Source: an uncultured Candidatus Melainabacteria bacterium
Lineage (GTDB): Bacteria; Cyanobacteriota; Vampirovibrionia; Gastranaerophilales; Gastranaerophilaceae
NCBI GenBank assembly: GCA_934692485.1
Contig: CAKUTX010000004.1
Coordinates: forward strand, 82,002-146,001
Reading direction: 5' to 3'
Length of the DNA: 64,000 nucleotides
Below, piece by piece: positions 27,060-36,609 of this stretch (within the stretch, counting starts at the first letter, position 1; every line of letters starts with the position of its first letter). Under the pieces are notes generated by a model that saw only the letters and a program-made list of their open reading frames with translations, was not told the origin of the DNA and ran no database searches. The position numbers and the translations under genes are program-made.

Positions 27060-28547
27060 TTAATATTCAGGAGTATATTTCAAACCTTTAAGGTTTATCC
27101 TAATCCCTGTTTCGTCAAAGTAACTGCGAGCCATATTTATCACGGTTTCTCCGGCAAGCAATCCATCATTAGCATCTTGTATCAATGTTTGAAAATATTT
27201 TATACCTGCTTCTTTGCTAAACGGGAATTTATTACCTTTAATATCCGAGCAACCGTGTTTAACATTACACCAAGCGTGTGCGAGAGCCCAATTCCCAATA
27301 TTATCTGAGCCTTTTCTAGTTCGAGAAGCAGTATTTAAACCTTCTTTTGTTGGTTTTCGGAGTTGTTTTAGTGATGTATTTCTCAAAATTGGAACAAGGT
27401 GCTCTAATGTAACCTCTGAATTTTTCAATAAATTACTTAACCAGGTTTCCTCAGACACATTCTTATTTTTTACAAGAAAAGCGTTCATATCATAGAGAGA
27501 TGTTGGGAAACCCTTTGTTACTTGATTAAATTTTTCTTGCAACTCTTTATTATTAAGCCCTTCTAAAATTTCATTTAATTTATAACCAAATGCTTTATTA
27601 CTGAATGGTATAACAGTAGGTTTTTGCAGTAATATATCAACTGTTCTGTCACAAAGCTTACAAATTTCTTTCTCTTTCTGTTTTTGTCCAATTTCGTTTA
27701 TTAGCTTGACAACCAGTAAATTCGCCTTTGTCCTCCAATCAGAATCATTAGGAGAAATATAATTTCCTTTTGCATGCGGATCAATTTTTAACTGTCTATA
27801 AAAAGTTTTTAAAAACTTTACAGCATCTGCATTAGAATTTTCTTTTAATGCTGGATGGGTTAAAATACCTGTTATTTGCGAAACTCTTTGTCTTTGAGTA
27901 TTTGACAAAAGCCTCTTGGATAAGTTATTTAATTGGTAACTGAATTCTTTTGCACTAAAAGTAGCAATATAAGGCTCTCCTGACACTCTACATGCACTTT
28001 CTTCTAATAATATATCAAATTCTTTTTGTACTTCTTCTGGCAACTTTGAACGTAATTTCCGTATCTTATGAAATACAAAGAATTGCTTATGTTCCAAATT
28101 TTTCTGAGCTTCAGGTAACATTTTTTGCAATACTGATTTTAAACTTTGATTTGGATAAACAGCACTGTACACAGAAATCTTCTTCATCAATTTCGCATAT
28201 TCTGGAGGAAGATAATCTTTAAAATGCATCATAACCCTAGAAAACAACTCGCTACTTTTTGTCAGCCTACCGACTACATGTTGAAAAGCATCTAACTCCG
28301 TTGAATGAAACATTGGATTTCCACACCATATACAACATTGATGTCCAGCTTTTGCCAATTCTTTCAAGCCAAATATAGTATTTATATACTTCCTTTTATA
28401 AGGGATAGGATTTCCTGTAAAAGTAGGCAAACTTGGCGCATATGTGTCTTCTCCCAAATTAATTCGTCTGTTTCCCTGCCCCTGAACTATCTTTGGTTTT
28501 ACAAAATTTGTATTGTTTATTTTATAAGATACCGATAAAACGTTCAT
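27060..28547 (-). CDS. split-motif HNH-like protein, 495 aa
   Basis: Two half-sites of a zinc-bound nuclease-like fold lie far apart. Near residue 75 is CCIWCGNPMFH (C-x2-C). Near residue 400 is TLEHLVPIL, then NIGNWALAHAWCNVKHG, resembling the EH...N...CN..H half of HNH nucleases. Between them are about 320 residues of helical sequence. The product is related to the next upstream gene (28605-29552), which has the same two half-sites. Whether it cuts nucleic acid is not known. The ATG at 28547 is preferred over one five codons upstream. Confidence 0.7.
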   Translation of the reverse strand: MNVLSVSYKINNTNFVKPKIVQGQGNRRINLGEDTYAPSLPTFTGNPIPYKRKYINTIFGLKELAKAGHQCCIWCGNPMFHSTELDAFQHVVGRLTKSSELFSRVMMHFKDYLPPEYAKLMKKISVYSAVYPNQSLKSVLQKMLPEAQKNLEHKQFFVFHKIRKLRSKLPEEVQKEFDILLEESACRVSGEPYIATFSAKEFSYQLNNLSKRLLSNTQRQRVSQITGILTHPALKENSNADAVKFLKTFYRQLKIDPHAKGNYISPNDSDWRTKANLLVVKLINEIGQKQKEKEICKLCDRTVDILLQKPTVIPFSNKAFGYKLNEILEGLNNKELQEKFNQVTKGFPTSLYDMNAFLVKNKNVSEETWLSNLLKNSEVTLEHLVPILRNTSLKQLRKPTKEGLNTASRTRKGSDNIGNWALAHAWCNVKHGCSDIKGNKFPFSKEAGIKYFQTLIQDANDGLLAGETVINMARSYFDETGIRINLKGLKYTPEY

Positions 28548-28604
28548 AAAACAACAATACACGTAATTGAAAAATTTTGCTATTATATTAACAAACCTTT
28601 ACGT

Positions 28605-29552
28605 TTATAAATTAATTAAATCCAGACAAATTACGTTATCAGAAAGCTGCTGTAACACTTTTTGAAGGTTTTGAATATATTCTTTTTTACAATACCCCTT
28701 CTTACACAAGTCTATCAATTTATTTACCTGTAATTGAGCATTTTGCGGCATGTATGGATTTTCTTCAATTTGTTCCGATATAGGATAATGATGTCTAGAA
28801 TTATTACAATATGAGCATTCTAACGCAAAATTTAAAGAATTATTCATTCCTTTCATACACTTCGGCAAAAGATGTTCAAACGTTCCGACAGACGGATGAA
28901 TTAAGTTTAACGCAATTACTTCCGATCGCTTTCTCGCATTCTTTATCACAAAAGCGCAAACTTCATCGCTTGAACGTGGTAAACGTCGGGCTATTTCCAG
29001 TATTTCATTTTTTAATTTTTCATTTTCAAGATTTTTCGTAATTAATTTTAACTTATGAATAAATATGCGTCTTGAAAATGGTTTATGAGGAGCTGGATCA
29101 AAAATTATGTCATTCGTACGTATCATTAATTTTCTCAGACTTCTTGCAACTTTTTTGGGCAAAATTCGTCTGTAAAAACTTATTTTATTAAAAATTACAC
29201 TTTGAATTTTTACTAAGGCTAGTTCATGTACATCTTTTTTCATCTGCAAAAGTTCTTTAAAATTTTTATTTGGATATTTTGCAGACATGCTTTTAAACAT
29301 ATTAAAAACCTGCCTTTCAACTGGGTGCATAACAAATTCATATGGTTCTAATATTTTTACTGCAACTGAAGATGCTCCACAAAGTTCTTTTTGATTAATT
29401 AAATTCATATAAACATCTGGATGAATCATTTCCATTCCACAACACAAACACGGAATACGGTAATTAAGCAAAGTTTTTAACTCTTTACGCGTCATTGGAA
29501 TATCAGGAGTCCGAAATGAAATATTTAATTTTTTAACTATCTTTTTCTCCAT
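28605..29552 (-). CDS. split-motif HNH-like protein, 315 aa
   Basis: A shorter relative of the downstream gene. Its first half-site is CLCCGMEMIHPDVY near residue 36; the second is TFEHLLPKCMKGMNNSLNFA followed by CSYCNNSRHHYPIS. The middle is helical and basic. In both proteins the order C-x2-C, EHLxP, N, CN is kept, so the family is real even though I cannot name it. No signal peptide. Possible roles include nuclease or RNA-binding protein. Confidence 0.7.
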   Translation of the reverse strand: MEKKIVKKLNISFRTPDIPMTRKELKTLLNYRIPCLCCGMEMIHPDVYMNLINQKELCGASSVAVKILEPYEFVMHPVERQVFNMFKSMSAKYPNKNFKELLQMKKDVHELALVKIQSVIFNKISFYRRILPKKVARSLRKLMIRTNDIIFDPAPHKPFSRRIFIHKLKLITKNLENEKLKNEILEIARRLPRSSDEVCAFVIKNARKRSEVIALNLIHPSVGTFEHLLPKCMKGMNNSLNFALECSYCNNSRHHYPISEQIEENPYMPQNAQLQVNKLIDLCKKGYCKKEYIQNLQKVLQQLSDNVICLDLINL

Positions 29553-29601
29553 TGGGGCAACCTCTTAAGAATATTATTCCCAATTTTGAAAATATTTACA
29601 C

Positions 29602-30207
29602 CTAAATTCCTGGAGGAGGTTGAATATAAAGAGGCTTAAGCTTTCTCCAATTCCCTTCGGCATTCTTATTCTCTGCAATATCAGCCAGAATTTCTCCAAG
29701 CGGATATTTTCCTTGTTGATAAGATTTTCCACCTATAATTGGTTGGAGTTTATCATCTGTAATAACACTATAATCACCATTTTTAATAATTTCTTTCACG
29801 TCATCAAGTCTTACTGCGCCTTTTATTTCTCCGTTATAGAACAAATATGCGCTATCTTTTCTAGCGTCAAGAGCAACAAGAGAATTTTTGTTTGCTATTT
29901 TGGAAAGAATTTCCAATGAAGATACACCAACAGCTTTACAATTCAATTGCTGAGCCATTACTCTTGCAACCGTAACACATGCTCTTATTCCTGTAAAGCT
30001 TCCTGGGCCAATATTAACAGCGATTAAGTTTATATCTTTTGGCTTTATGTTATTTTCTGACAAAACCTTCTGTATTGTAGAAATCAAAAATGCAGAATGG
30101 TACTTATTATCTTGATTTTCAACTATTTGAGAAGCTAAAATCACATCATCATTTTTTAGTACGACATACATTTTGTCTAAACAAGTATCAAAAGCAAGAG
30201 TTATCAT
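29602..30207 (-). CDS. tsaB: tRNA threonylcarbamoyladenosine biosynthesis protein TsaB
   Basis: TsaB is the non-catalytic partner of TsaD in making t6A37 of ANN-decoding tRNAs. The 201-aa protein has the ASKHA start ITLAFDTCLDKMYVVL, the conserved KYHSAFLISTIQKVL and VNIGPGSFTGIRACVTVARV. Its start overlaps the stop of tsaE by 4 nt (ATGA), a common pairing. Confidence 0.93.
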   Translation of the reverse strand: MITLAFDTCLDKMYVVLKNDDVILASQIVENQDNKYHSAFLISTIQKVLSENNIKPKDINLIAVNIGPGSFTGIRACVTVARVMAQQLNCKAVGVSSLEILSKIANKNSLVALDARKDSAYLFYNGEIKGAVRLDDVKEIIKNGDYSVITDDKLQPIIGGKSYQQGKYPLGEILADIAENKNAEGNWRKLKPLYIQPPPGI

Positions 30208-30665
30208 TTTTGCAAACCTTCTATTATCTCATCTCTACCAACTGACTCAAATTCATAAGTTCTTGAGTCATCGTCATTATACGTTACATTAATTTTTATA
30301 TGGTTAAACGGCGCTTCATTTTGATTAAATTCAGCCCATTCAACAAAAGTTACCTGTTTCCCTTCCGAATACTCTCTTAATTCATCATAAATTGTTTTAA
30401 TACCTTCATTTTCAAGTCGATATAAATCAAAATGATAAATAGGAATTGAACCAGTATGATACTCATTAAGAATTACAAAACTCGGGCTTGTAACTTTTTC
30501 TTTCACATCAAGAGCGTCCGCAACAAGCTTTACAAATGCAGTTTTCCCTGCTCCGATTTCGCCATATAGATTTATAAAACACCCATCAGTTATTAACGTT
30601 GCAAACTTTTCTGCTAATTCTTTTGTATCATCAAGATTATGGCAAATTTTTTTATACTTCTTCAT
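30204..30665 (-). CDS. tsaE: tRNA threonylcarbamoyladenosine biosynthesis ATPase TsaE
   Basis: The ATPase that drives the TsaBD complex in t6A synthesis. The 153-aa protein has Walker A in LYGEIGAGKTAFVKLVADAL, the family block VTSPSFVILNEYHTGSIPIY, HFDLYRLE, and VEWAEF near the end. It overlaps tsaB by 4 nt and the upstream diguanylate cyclase gene by 14 nt, placing them in one operon with yebC. Confidence 0.94.
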   Translation of the reverse strand: MKKYKKICHNLDDTKELAEKFATLITDGCFINLYGEIGAGKTAFVKLVADALDVKEKVTSPSFVILNEYHTGSIPIYHFDLYRLENEGIKTIYDELREYSEGKQVTFVEWAEFNQNEAPFNHIKINVTYNDDDSRTYEFESVGRDEIIEGLQK

Positions 30666-31980
30666 ATACTTCAGACCTGTTCCTTCCAGCTTCTTTTGCT
30701 ATATACAATGCTTTATCAGCTTTTTGCAATAATGTTTTTTCATCATCGCCGTCTTTGTATTCTGCAATCCCTAAACTTATTGTAACACCAATATTTTTAT
30801 CTGCGGAACATACTTTTGAAACATCTATATGTGTCGCTTCCACCGCCTTACGTAATCTTTCTGCAACCATCTTTGCTTCAGTTAATTTTGTAAATGGCAA
30901 AATTATAGAGAATTCTTCTCCACCATATCTTCCAGCAACATCATAATCTCGAAGTTGCAACTTTATAACTCTCGAAACTGTCTTTAATACTAAATCTCCA
31001 GCAGCATGTCCATATGTATCATTTACACTTTTGAAAAAATCAATATCCGTCATAATTGCACAAAGATGGCGTTTTTGACGTTTTGCACTTGAAACTTCTT
31101 GTTTAATTCTTTCTTCTAACTGTCGACGATTATTAAAGCCAGTTAAAGCATCCAAAGTTGCGTGTTTTAAGATTTCTGCATATATGTTTGCTCGACTAAT
31201 AGTTGTAGCAGCTTGATTGGTAAGTTGTTCAAGATAACTTATTTCTTTTTCACTTAAAACATTTTCCATGCTTTTAGTCACAATACAACCAAGTAGTTTA
31301 CCCTCACTAATTAGAGGAAATATTCCAATTTTCTTATCAGGAGTCAAAATATATTCAGACTTGTTATTAAGACATTTTATAAGCTCAAATATTTTTTCAT
31401 CATTACAGGCAGATGGCCAAATAAGTTTATTTTTAAGAAAAATATAAATCAAATGGTCCGAAATAAATTTATCAATCATTTCTCCAATTATTGGAATAAT
31501 ATAGCTCGTTTCATACTGAGTTTCAATAATCTTGGCAATATTTTTCATTGCATCATGAAAATCTATATTCTTTTGCATTCTCTCTGACAGAATAATATTT
31601 TGAATTTTCAAAGAAACAATGAACAGCGCAATATTTAAAAACTCTGAACTTTCATTATTCAATACTCCGTCAAACCCTACCATTCCGATAAGTTTTTGTC
31701 CTTTATAAAGAGCATAAAACGAATGATTTCCACTCAAGACAAAACTTTCTTCTTTCAATTTATCGAACACAGAATATAACTCTTTAGAGTTTTCTTTGTT
31801 CATAGATTCATCAATTGAAATCCAGCTCTTTGAAAAATCCCTCAGGGTTTCTGACGTTGAATCATAAATGAAAATATTTACATGCGAAAAATATTCTTCC
31901 AAAACCAAAATAATTCCGGAAGGATTATATGCCGCATTCAATTTTATGGACAATTGTTCGATTTCTTTTATTGCTTGCAT
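30652..31980 (-). CDS. GAF-like/GGDEF diguanylate cyclase
   Basis: The 442-aa protein has an N-terminal sensor half with GAF-like features (about residues 1-270) and a C-terminal GGDEF domain starting HATLDALTGFNNRRQLEERI, with the active site GRYGGEEFSIILPF. The product inhibition site RDYD is five residues before it. It should make cyclic di-GMP. No membrane helix is seen, so it senses a cytoplasmic signal. I start at the ATG at 31980, 5 nt after the yebC stop; an ATG 12 nt upstream is also possible. Its last codons overlap tsaE. Confidence 0.88.
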   Translation of the reverse strand: MQAIKEIEQLSIKLNAAYNPSGIILVLEEYFSHVNIFIYDSTSETLRDFSKSWISIDESMNKENSKELYSVFDKLKEESFVLSGNHSFYALYKGQKLIGMVGFDGVLNNESSEFLNIALFIVSLKIQNIILSERMQKNIDFHDAMKNIAKIIETQYETSYIIPIIGEMIDKFISDHLIYIFLKNKLIWPSACNDEKIFELIKCLNNKSEYILTPDKKIGIFPLISEGKLLGCIVTKSMENVLSEKEISYLEQLTNQAATTISRANIYAEILKHATLDALTGFNNRRQLEERIKQEVSSAKRQKRHLCAIMTDIDFFKSVNDTYGHAAGDLVLKTVSRVIKLQLRDYDVAGRYGGEEFSIILPFTKLTEAKMVAERLRKAVEATHIDVSKVCSADKNIGVTISLGIAEYKDGDDEKTLLQKADKALYIAKEAGRNRSEVYEEV

Positions 31981-31984
31981 TATA

Positions 31985-32737
31985 TTATGCATCCAATTTT
32001 TGCAAAATATCATCTGGTATATCACAGTTAGCATAAACATTTTGAACATCATCATGTTCTTCTAGTTTTTCTAACAACAACATTACATATTTTGCAGTTT
32101 GCTCATCTGTCACTTCGACGGTGTTTTGAGGAATTCTAACCAAATCTGCTGATTCATTTTTAAATCCTGCAGCTTCCAATCCTTCTACAACTGCTTGGAA
32201 GTTTTCCGGAGAAGTAATAACTTTATAAGTTCCTTCATCTTCTTCCACATCAAGCGCATCTAAACTAATTGCAGCTTCAAATAATTTATCGAAGTCTGTA
32301 TCATCCTCATTGAAAGTGATAGCTCCTCGTTGATCAAACATCCAACCAACACAACCGGTTGCCCCTAAACTTCCGTTGAATTTTGTGAAGAAACTTCTTA
32401 TGTCACCGGCTGTTCTGTTTCTATTATCCGTCATTGCTTCAATAACAACCGCAACTCCGCCAGCTGCATATCCTTCATAAATTAATTCTTCATAATTATC
32501 TGCAGCACCTGCTCCAGCTCCTTTTTCGATTGCTCTTTTTATGTTATCATTCGGCAAACCTGCTGCTTTTGCTTTTTCAATAGCTGTTCTTAATCTAAAG
32601 TTACCGGCAGGATCAGGGCCTCCCAATCTTGCTGATACAATCAATTCTCTTGAATATTTTTGAAATACAACTGCTCTTTGAGAATCTATTTTTGCTTTTT
32701 TATGTTTAATTGTTGACCATTTTGAGTGTCCTGACAT
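31985..32737 (-). CDS. yebC: YebC/PmpR family protein
   Basis: A 250-aa protein with the family start GHSKWSTIKHKKAKIDSQR, then RLGGPDPAGNFRLRTAIEKA and YEGYAAGGVAVVIEAMTDNR. The family includes transcription regulators and, more recently, proteins that rescue ribosomes at proline stretches; which applies here cannot be told. It heads the yebC-GGDEF-tsaE-tsaB operon. Confidence 0.95.
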   Translation of the reverse strand: MSGHSKWSTIKHKKAKIDSQRAVVFQKYSRELIVSARLGGPDPAGNFRLRTAIEKAKAAGLPNDNIKRAIEKGAGAGAADNYEELIYEGYAAGGVAVVIEAMTDNRNRTAGDIRSFFTKFNGSLGATGCVGWMFDQRGAITFNEDDTDFDKLFEAAISLDALDVEEDEGTYKVITSPENFQAVVEGLEAAGFKNESADLVRIPQNTVEVTDEQTAKYVMLLLEKLEEHDDVQNVYANCDIPDDILQKLDA

Positions 32738-32819
32738 TTTAATACCTCTTATATTTTTTTATTACATCTAGTTAAATTTTAACACAAAAATTTCTTAAAA
32801 TTGTGGTAAAATAAATTTT

Positions 32820-33713
32820 ATGAAAAATAAAAAAGAAATATATTATGAATATTTTGAAAAAGAAATCCTTCCAAAAGTTCAACCAATTGAAAAAGAACGC
32901 AAAAAAATTGCTCGAAGTGTAATTCTGTTATCGCTATTATGTTTTTTTATAGGCATTATTCTTGCTTTAATTATTGTTGTAACAGATTTTGACAATATTT
33001 ATAAAATTTTACTTTTCCCAATTATTATGTTTACAATGTACGCATTTGTAATAAAAAGTATCATTAATTTTATTGTTGCTGGTAAAGAATACCAAAAAAT
33101 GTTATATGAAAAAGTTTTACCATTATTTTTAAAGCCCATAGCAAATTTTAAAAATTGGCCTGAAAACCAAAACACAGAAAATATTATAGATTCACAATTA
33201 TTTGGCAACTTTGATACACAAGAAGACGTAAAATGTTTTTTCGGATACTACAACAAAACTAATATCTTAATATCAGATTGTCGTTTGACCTTACCAATAA
33301 AAGGTATAAACAAACCAAATCTTTTTAAAGGAACCCTTATTCAATTAGAACTGGAAAAATCAATAAATAACCATGTTATAATTTTTTCCAAAAACGAGAA
33401 AAAACACAACAAATACAAACAAATTAACCCTCACATTGATGAAATGAATGAATTTGTTTATATTTTTGCAAAAAACGATAATATTAATTTTATCAACAAT
33501 GATTTTTGGAATTCAATAAAAAAATTTGGTGAAGCATTTACTGCAAAAGGTTTTAAACTTTCCTTTAAAGACAACACAATGATAATTGCGATTAAGCAAA
33601 AAAGGCCTATGTTATTTGGGTTTTTATTCCATTCGCTATTGAAACAAAAAAATTACGACGAACTTATAGACAGATTCGTCGCAATTTTTGAATTAGTTGA
33701 CATTTTGAATTAA
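32820..33713 (+). CDS. DUF3137-like membrane protein
   Basis: The 297-aa protein has two membrane helices close together (about residues 31-54, IARSVILLSLLCFFIGIILAL..., and 62-85) and a cytoplasmic domain with the DUF3137-like blocks DSQLFGNFDTQEDVKCFFGY, ISDCRLTL, LFKGTLIQLELEK and a basic C-terminal end. Function of the family is unknown; assignment is by motif memory. It ends tail to tail with the glycosyltransferase, overlapping by 4 nt. Confidence 0.65.
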   Translation: MKNKKEIYYEYFEKEILPKVQPIEKERKKIARSVILLSLLCFFIGIILALIIVVTDFDNIYKILLFPIIMFTMYAFVIKSIINFIVAGKEYQKMLYEKVLPLFLKPIANFKNWPENQNTENIIDSQLFGNFDTQEDVKCFFGYYNKTNILISDCRLTLPIKGINKPNLFKGTLIQLELEKSINNHVIIFSKNEKKHNKYKQINPHIDEMNEFVYIFAKNDNINFINNDFWNSIKKFGEAFTAKGFKLSFKDNTMIIAIKQKRPMLFGFLFHSLLKQKNYDELIDRFVAIFELVDILN

Positions 33714-36400
33714 GCTACACTGTTTAATTTTGGATTTTCATCCTTTCCTTTTTCAACAGAAGACTTTTTACCGTGTTTCAAATATGCATATGCTGCTGTG
33801 CCAGCGGCTGCAATTCCAATTCCAGTCCAAATTATTGTCTTTGTCCACTTGTTTCGAACCTTTTGGGAACCATCTTGAACAACTTCTTCTATATTTTCCG
33901 CTGTTTTTTTAACTGCGTCTTCAACCACTTCTTTTGATTTTTGAGTAGCGTTTTCTAATTGTTCTTTAGTTGCTCCAACGATACGGCGCATAGGAGATTT
34001 GTCACGAGCTTGCCAGCCTTCATCTACATGCCAAATATCATTTTTATACATTTCATTGGCTGATTTTCCACCATTAAATTCTTCATTATTGTGCCAATCT
34101 AGTTTTTCTTCTATATTTTTCTTACATTTTGCTACATAAGCATCATGCCTGTCAACGTATTCACTTGTAGCTTCTTTAAAACAATCAGAAACTTCATTTG
34201 AAGAACGTTCAATTCTTGCATTATCTATTTCATCAGGAGAAGTTTCCCAAGTTAAACCGTCAAAATCAGGGTTCATTTCTGGAGCTGTTTTTGTTCTCCA
34301 GCCGTTGCTTTCATTTGTATAATCGACCATACCGCCTGTTCTTGTTGCGATATACGGAACTCCAGCAGTTTTAGCTTCTAATGGTGTAATGCCGCACATT
34401 TCACGTCTTGATGTAAATATACCGTGAGTAGCGCAAGCCACAAGTCGGTTAGGGAACAAACCATCCACATACATTGCGTTATGTTTATATATTCCACCGT
34501 CTAACTCTTGGATTTCTTTTAATGCTTTTTGTATTAATTTAAAATCTTTAGCTTCTTTATACCAAGGCGCATCTCCTGCACCAACAATAAGTTTTGTCCT
34601 CAATTTTATTTCTTTTGGAACATCTTCTCGTTTTAAGAATTTCAAAAATCCTTCAAATGTATATGGATAACCTTTTTGTTCATCAGGTCTGCCCCATCCC
34701 ATAAAGAGCATATCGCCATCCTTAAACTCAGACAAACTACCAAATACACTTCTACCTTGTTCTATTTGTAAATCATTAAAGAATACATGGTTAAGAGCAT
34801 CTTGCCCTTCTTTTTCGGCATTAGCAATAATTCCTGTTAACCATCTTGCGTTTTTCTCACGATTTGCAACAATTTCATCGATATTATTACCGTTATAAAT
34901 TAATGGTGTAAAACCACTTTTTTGAGCAGACAAAGTATTGTTACCACGGCCGAAATCTTTTACGTTATTATCAATTCCTAAAGAAGCCGGAGTTGAACCG
35001 TTCAGCGGACTTATTGTTTCTATTTCTCTTAAATCTCCACCAATTGCTGCCGCAACATCCATATCAGGAGATTTCATTTCTTTGTCAAAATTTGGAGAAA
35101 CCGTTCCGACAGAAAAATTATTTGGATTTAATTTTTTAGCCAAAATAGGAATTTTTGTCACATTATATGTACCAAAAGCATCTCTAAAAATACCAATAAA
35201 TGGGTCAAATGCTGCTATTACAAATTGTTTTTCAGGTTCACGAAGATTTTCCCAACCTCTCACATTAAAGTTTTGCAAAAGTTTATATTGAGGATGTTTA
35301 CTAATTGCTTCTACATCCTCCGGACTAAATACCATTCTTGCAAATTTGAATGGATTATCTGTTACCCCTTGATAATTTCTTCCCGGGTTATGCAATGTAT
35401 GATGGTAAATTATACCGTTATAAACACTGTTGCCTCTTGCTGATTCATCTACAATTGCACTTGTCATGAAACCAACAGTTCTATCATTTCCCCAAATACT
35501 TGCAGGATGAAAATATCCAAATTCTTCTGTATTCATCTGTTTTTCTGCAGCTAGCATAGCACGCGACCAATCAGCATTAACGATTTCTGCATCTGCGCCA
35601 TCTGCACCATGAACACCATAAGTATAAGGTTTAGGTGTTTTAGCCAATTCTTCTGTATACATACAATAATTTGTGGATTTTGTTATATCTCTATTGCCTG
35701 GAGTTTCGTCGGAATATTCAAACAATTGGTATCCAACCTTTTGCAATTTACCAATATCTTCATCAGACATTCGCTCAATATAACCTTTTGCACTGGTTGG
35801 CTTCAAAATATCAAATTTACTTAACGCTTCCGGCCCTTTTCCATTTGGCTCACTTTGAATAACAGGTCTTAAATCTGCAGGATCTTGATTCAAATTTTTA
35901 GCTAAATCTTCTACAGATTGCCATGGCTCTGCTGATACAAACCACTTTGCGGCAATTGCTTCAGGCAATTTACCCCCATAAGCCTCTTTAACCTTTTTTA
36001 TGTTTATGTACTTTACACCACCATTAGGATTGTTATACTCATGGAATGGTAAAACCATTCGGACATCCATGCCTTCATTTGCTATTAAACTTTTTTGTTC
36101 TTCATGCGTAACACATGCCAATCCGCCCTGTTTGTCCTCTGGGAGCCCCGTTCCAGCATGCTCAGAGCCAGCCGATAGTAATTGATTAATATTTCTATCT
36201 GAACCGGTAAATGTTATATATGCAAATCCTTGCTTTGAAGCAACTCGCTGATTTCGAACTAGGACATTCGCTATATTTCCCATTGGCAAAGAATCTATAT
36301 TTGAATTATACATTCTCACCTCAGAAGGAACAGACATTGCTTCAATGCTTTGTCTTTGCGATTTTACCTGAACACTAGGCATTACTGAATTTACGCGCAT
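33710..36400 (-). CDS. glycogen/starch synthase-like glycosyltransferase with C-terminal membrane anchor
   Basis: An 896-aa GT-B protein. The N-terminal half has the GT5-like nucleotide site region GLPEDKQGGLACVTHEEQKS and MVLPFHEYNN. The C-terminal half has MFMGWGRPDEQKGYP, CATHGIFTSRREMCGITPLE and AKTAGVPYIATRTGGMVDYT, the donor-binding part of GT5/GT4 enzymes. It is about 400 residues longer than normal bacterial GlgA, with a central insert and a helical tail ending in one membrane helix (IIWTGIGIAAAGTAAYAYL) and a lysine-rich end. The usual KTGGL lysine is replaced (KQGGLACV keeps it). Exact product unknown. Confidence 0.75.
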   Translation of the reverse strand: MRVNSVMPSVQVKSQRQSIEAMSVPSEVRMYNSNIDSLPMGNIANVLVRNQRVASKQGFAYITFTGSDRNINQLLSAGSEHAGTGLPEDKQGGLACVTHEEQKSLIANEGMDVRMVLPFHEYNNPNGGVKYINIKKVKEAYGGKLPEAIAAKWFVSAEPWQSVEDLAKNLNQDPADLRPVIQSEPNGKGPEALSKFDILKPTSAKGYIERMSDEDIGKLQKVGYQLFEYSDETPGNRDITKSTNYCMYTEELAKTPKPYTYGVHGADGADAEIVNADWSRAMLAAEKQMNTEEFGYFHPASIWGNDRTVGFMTSAIVDESARGNSVYNGIIYHHTLHNPGRNYQGVTDNPFKFARMVFSPEDVEAISKHPQYKLLQNFNVRGWENLREPEKQFVIAAFDPFIGIFRDAFGTYNVTKIPILAKKLNPNNFSVGTVSPNFDKEMKSPDMDVAAAIGGDLREIETISPLNGSTPASLGIDNNVKDFGRGNNTLSAQKSGFTPLIYNGNNIDEIVANREKNARWLTGIIANAEKEGQDALNHVFFNDLQIEQGRSVFGSLSEFKDGDMLFMGWGRPDEQKGYPYTFEGFLKFLKREDVPKEIKLRTKLIVGAGDAPWYKEAKDFKLIQKALKEIQELDGGIYKHNAMYVDGLFPNRLVACATHGIFTSRREMCGITPLEAKTAGVPYIATRTGGMVDYTNESNGWRTKTAPEMNPDFDGLTWETSPDEIDNARIERSSNEVSDCFKEATSEYVDRHDAYVAKCKKNIEEKLDWHNNEEFNGGKSANEMYKNDIWHVDEGWQARDKSPMRRIVGATKEQLENATQKSKEVVEDAVKKTAENIEEVVQDGSQKVRNKWTKTIIWTGIGIAAAGTAAYAYLKHGKKSSVEKGKDENPKLNSVA

Positions 36401-36609
36401 AATTTACACCCCATATAATATTTTTACAAATTGCAATTTTTTTGCAGAAAACTAAATTCCCGCACTTATAATAATGGATGAACAAGTTTTTTTTCAATAG
36501 TAAATCGGATTAATATTAAGAAATATTAAGTAAAGTTTTTTCAATAATTAAAGTTTTTTTGTATCGTTTACAGTAAAATTAAATCATTAGTTTTTATAAA
36601 GGGTAAATA

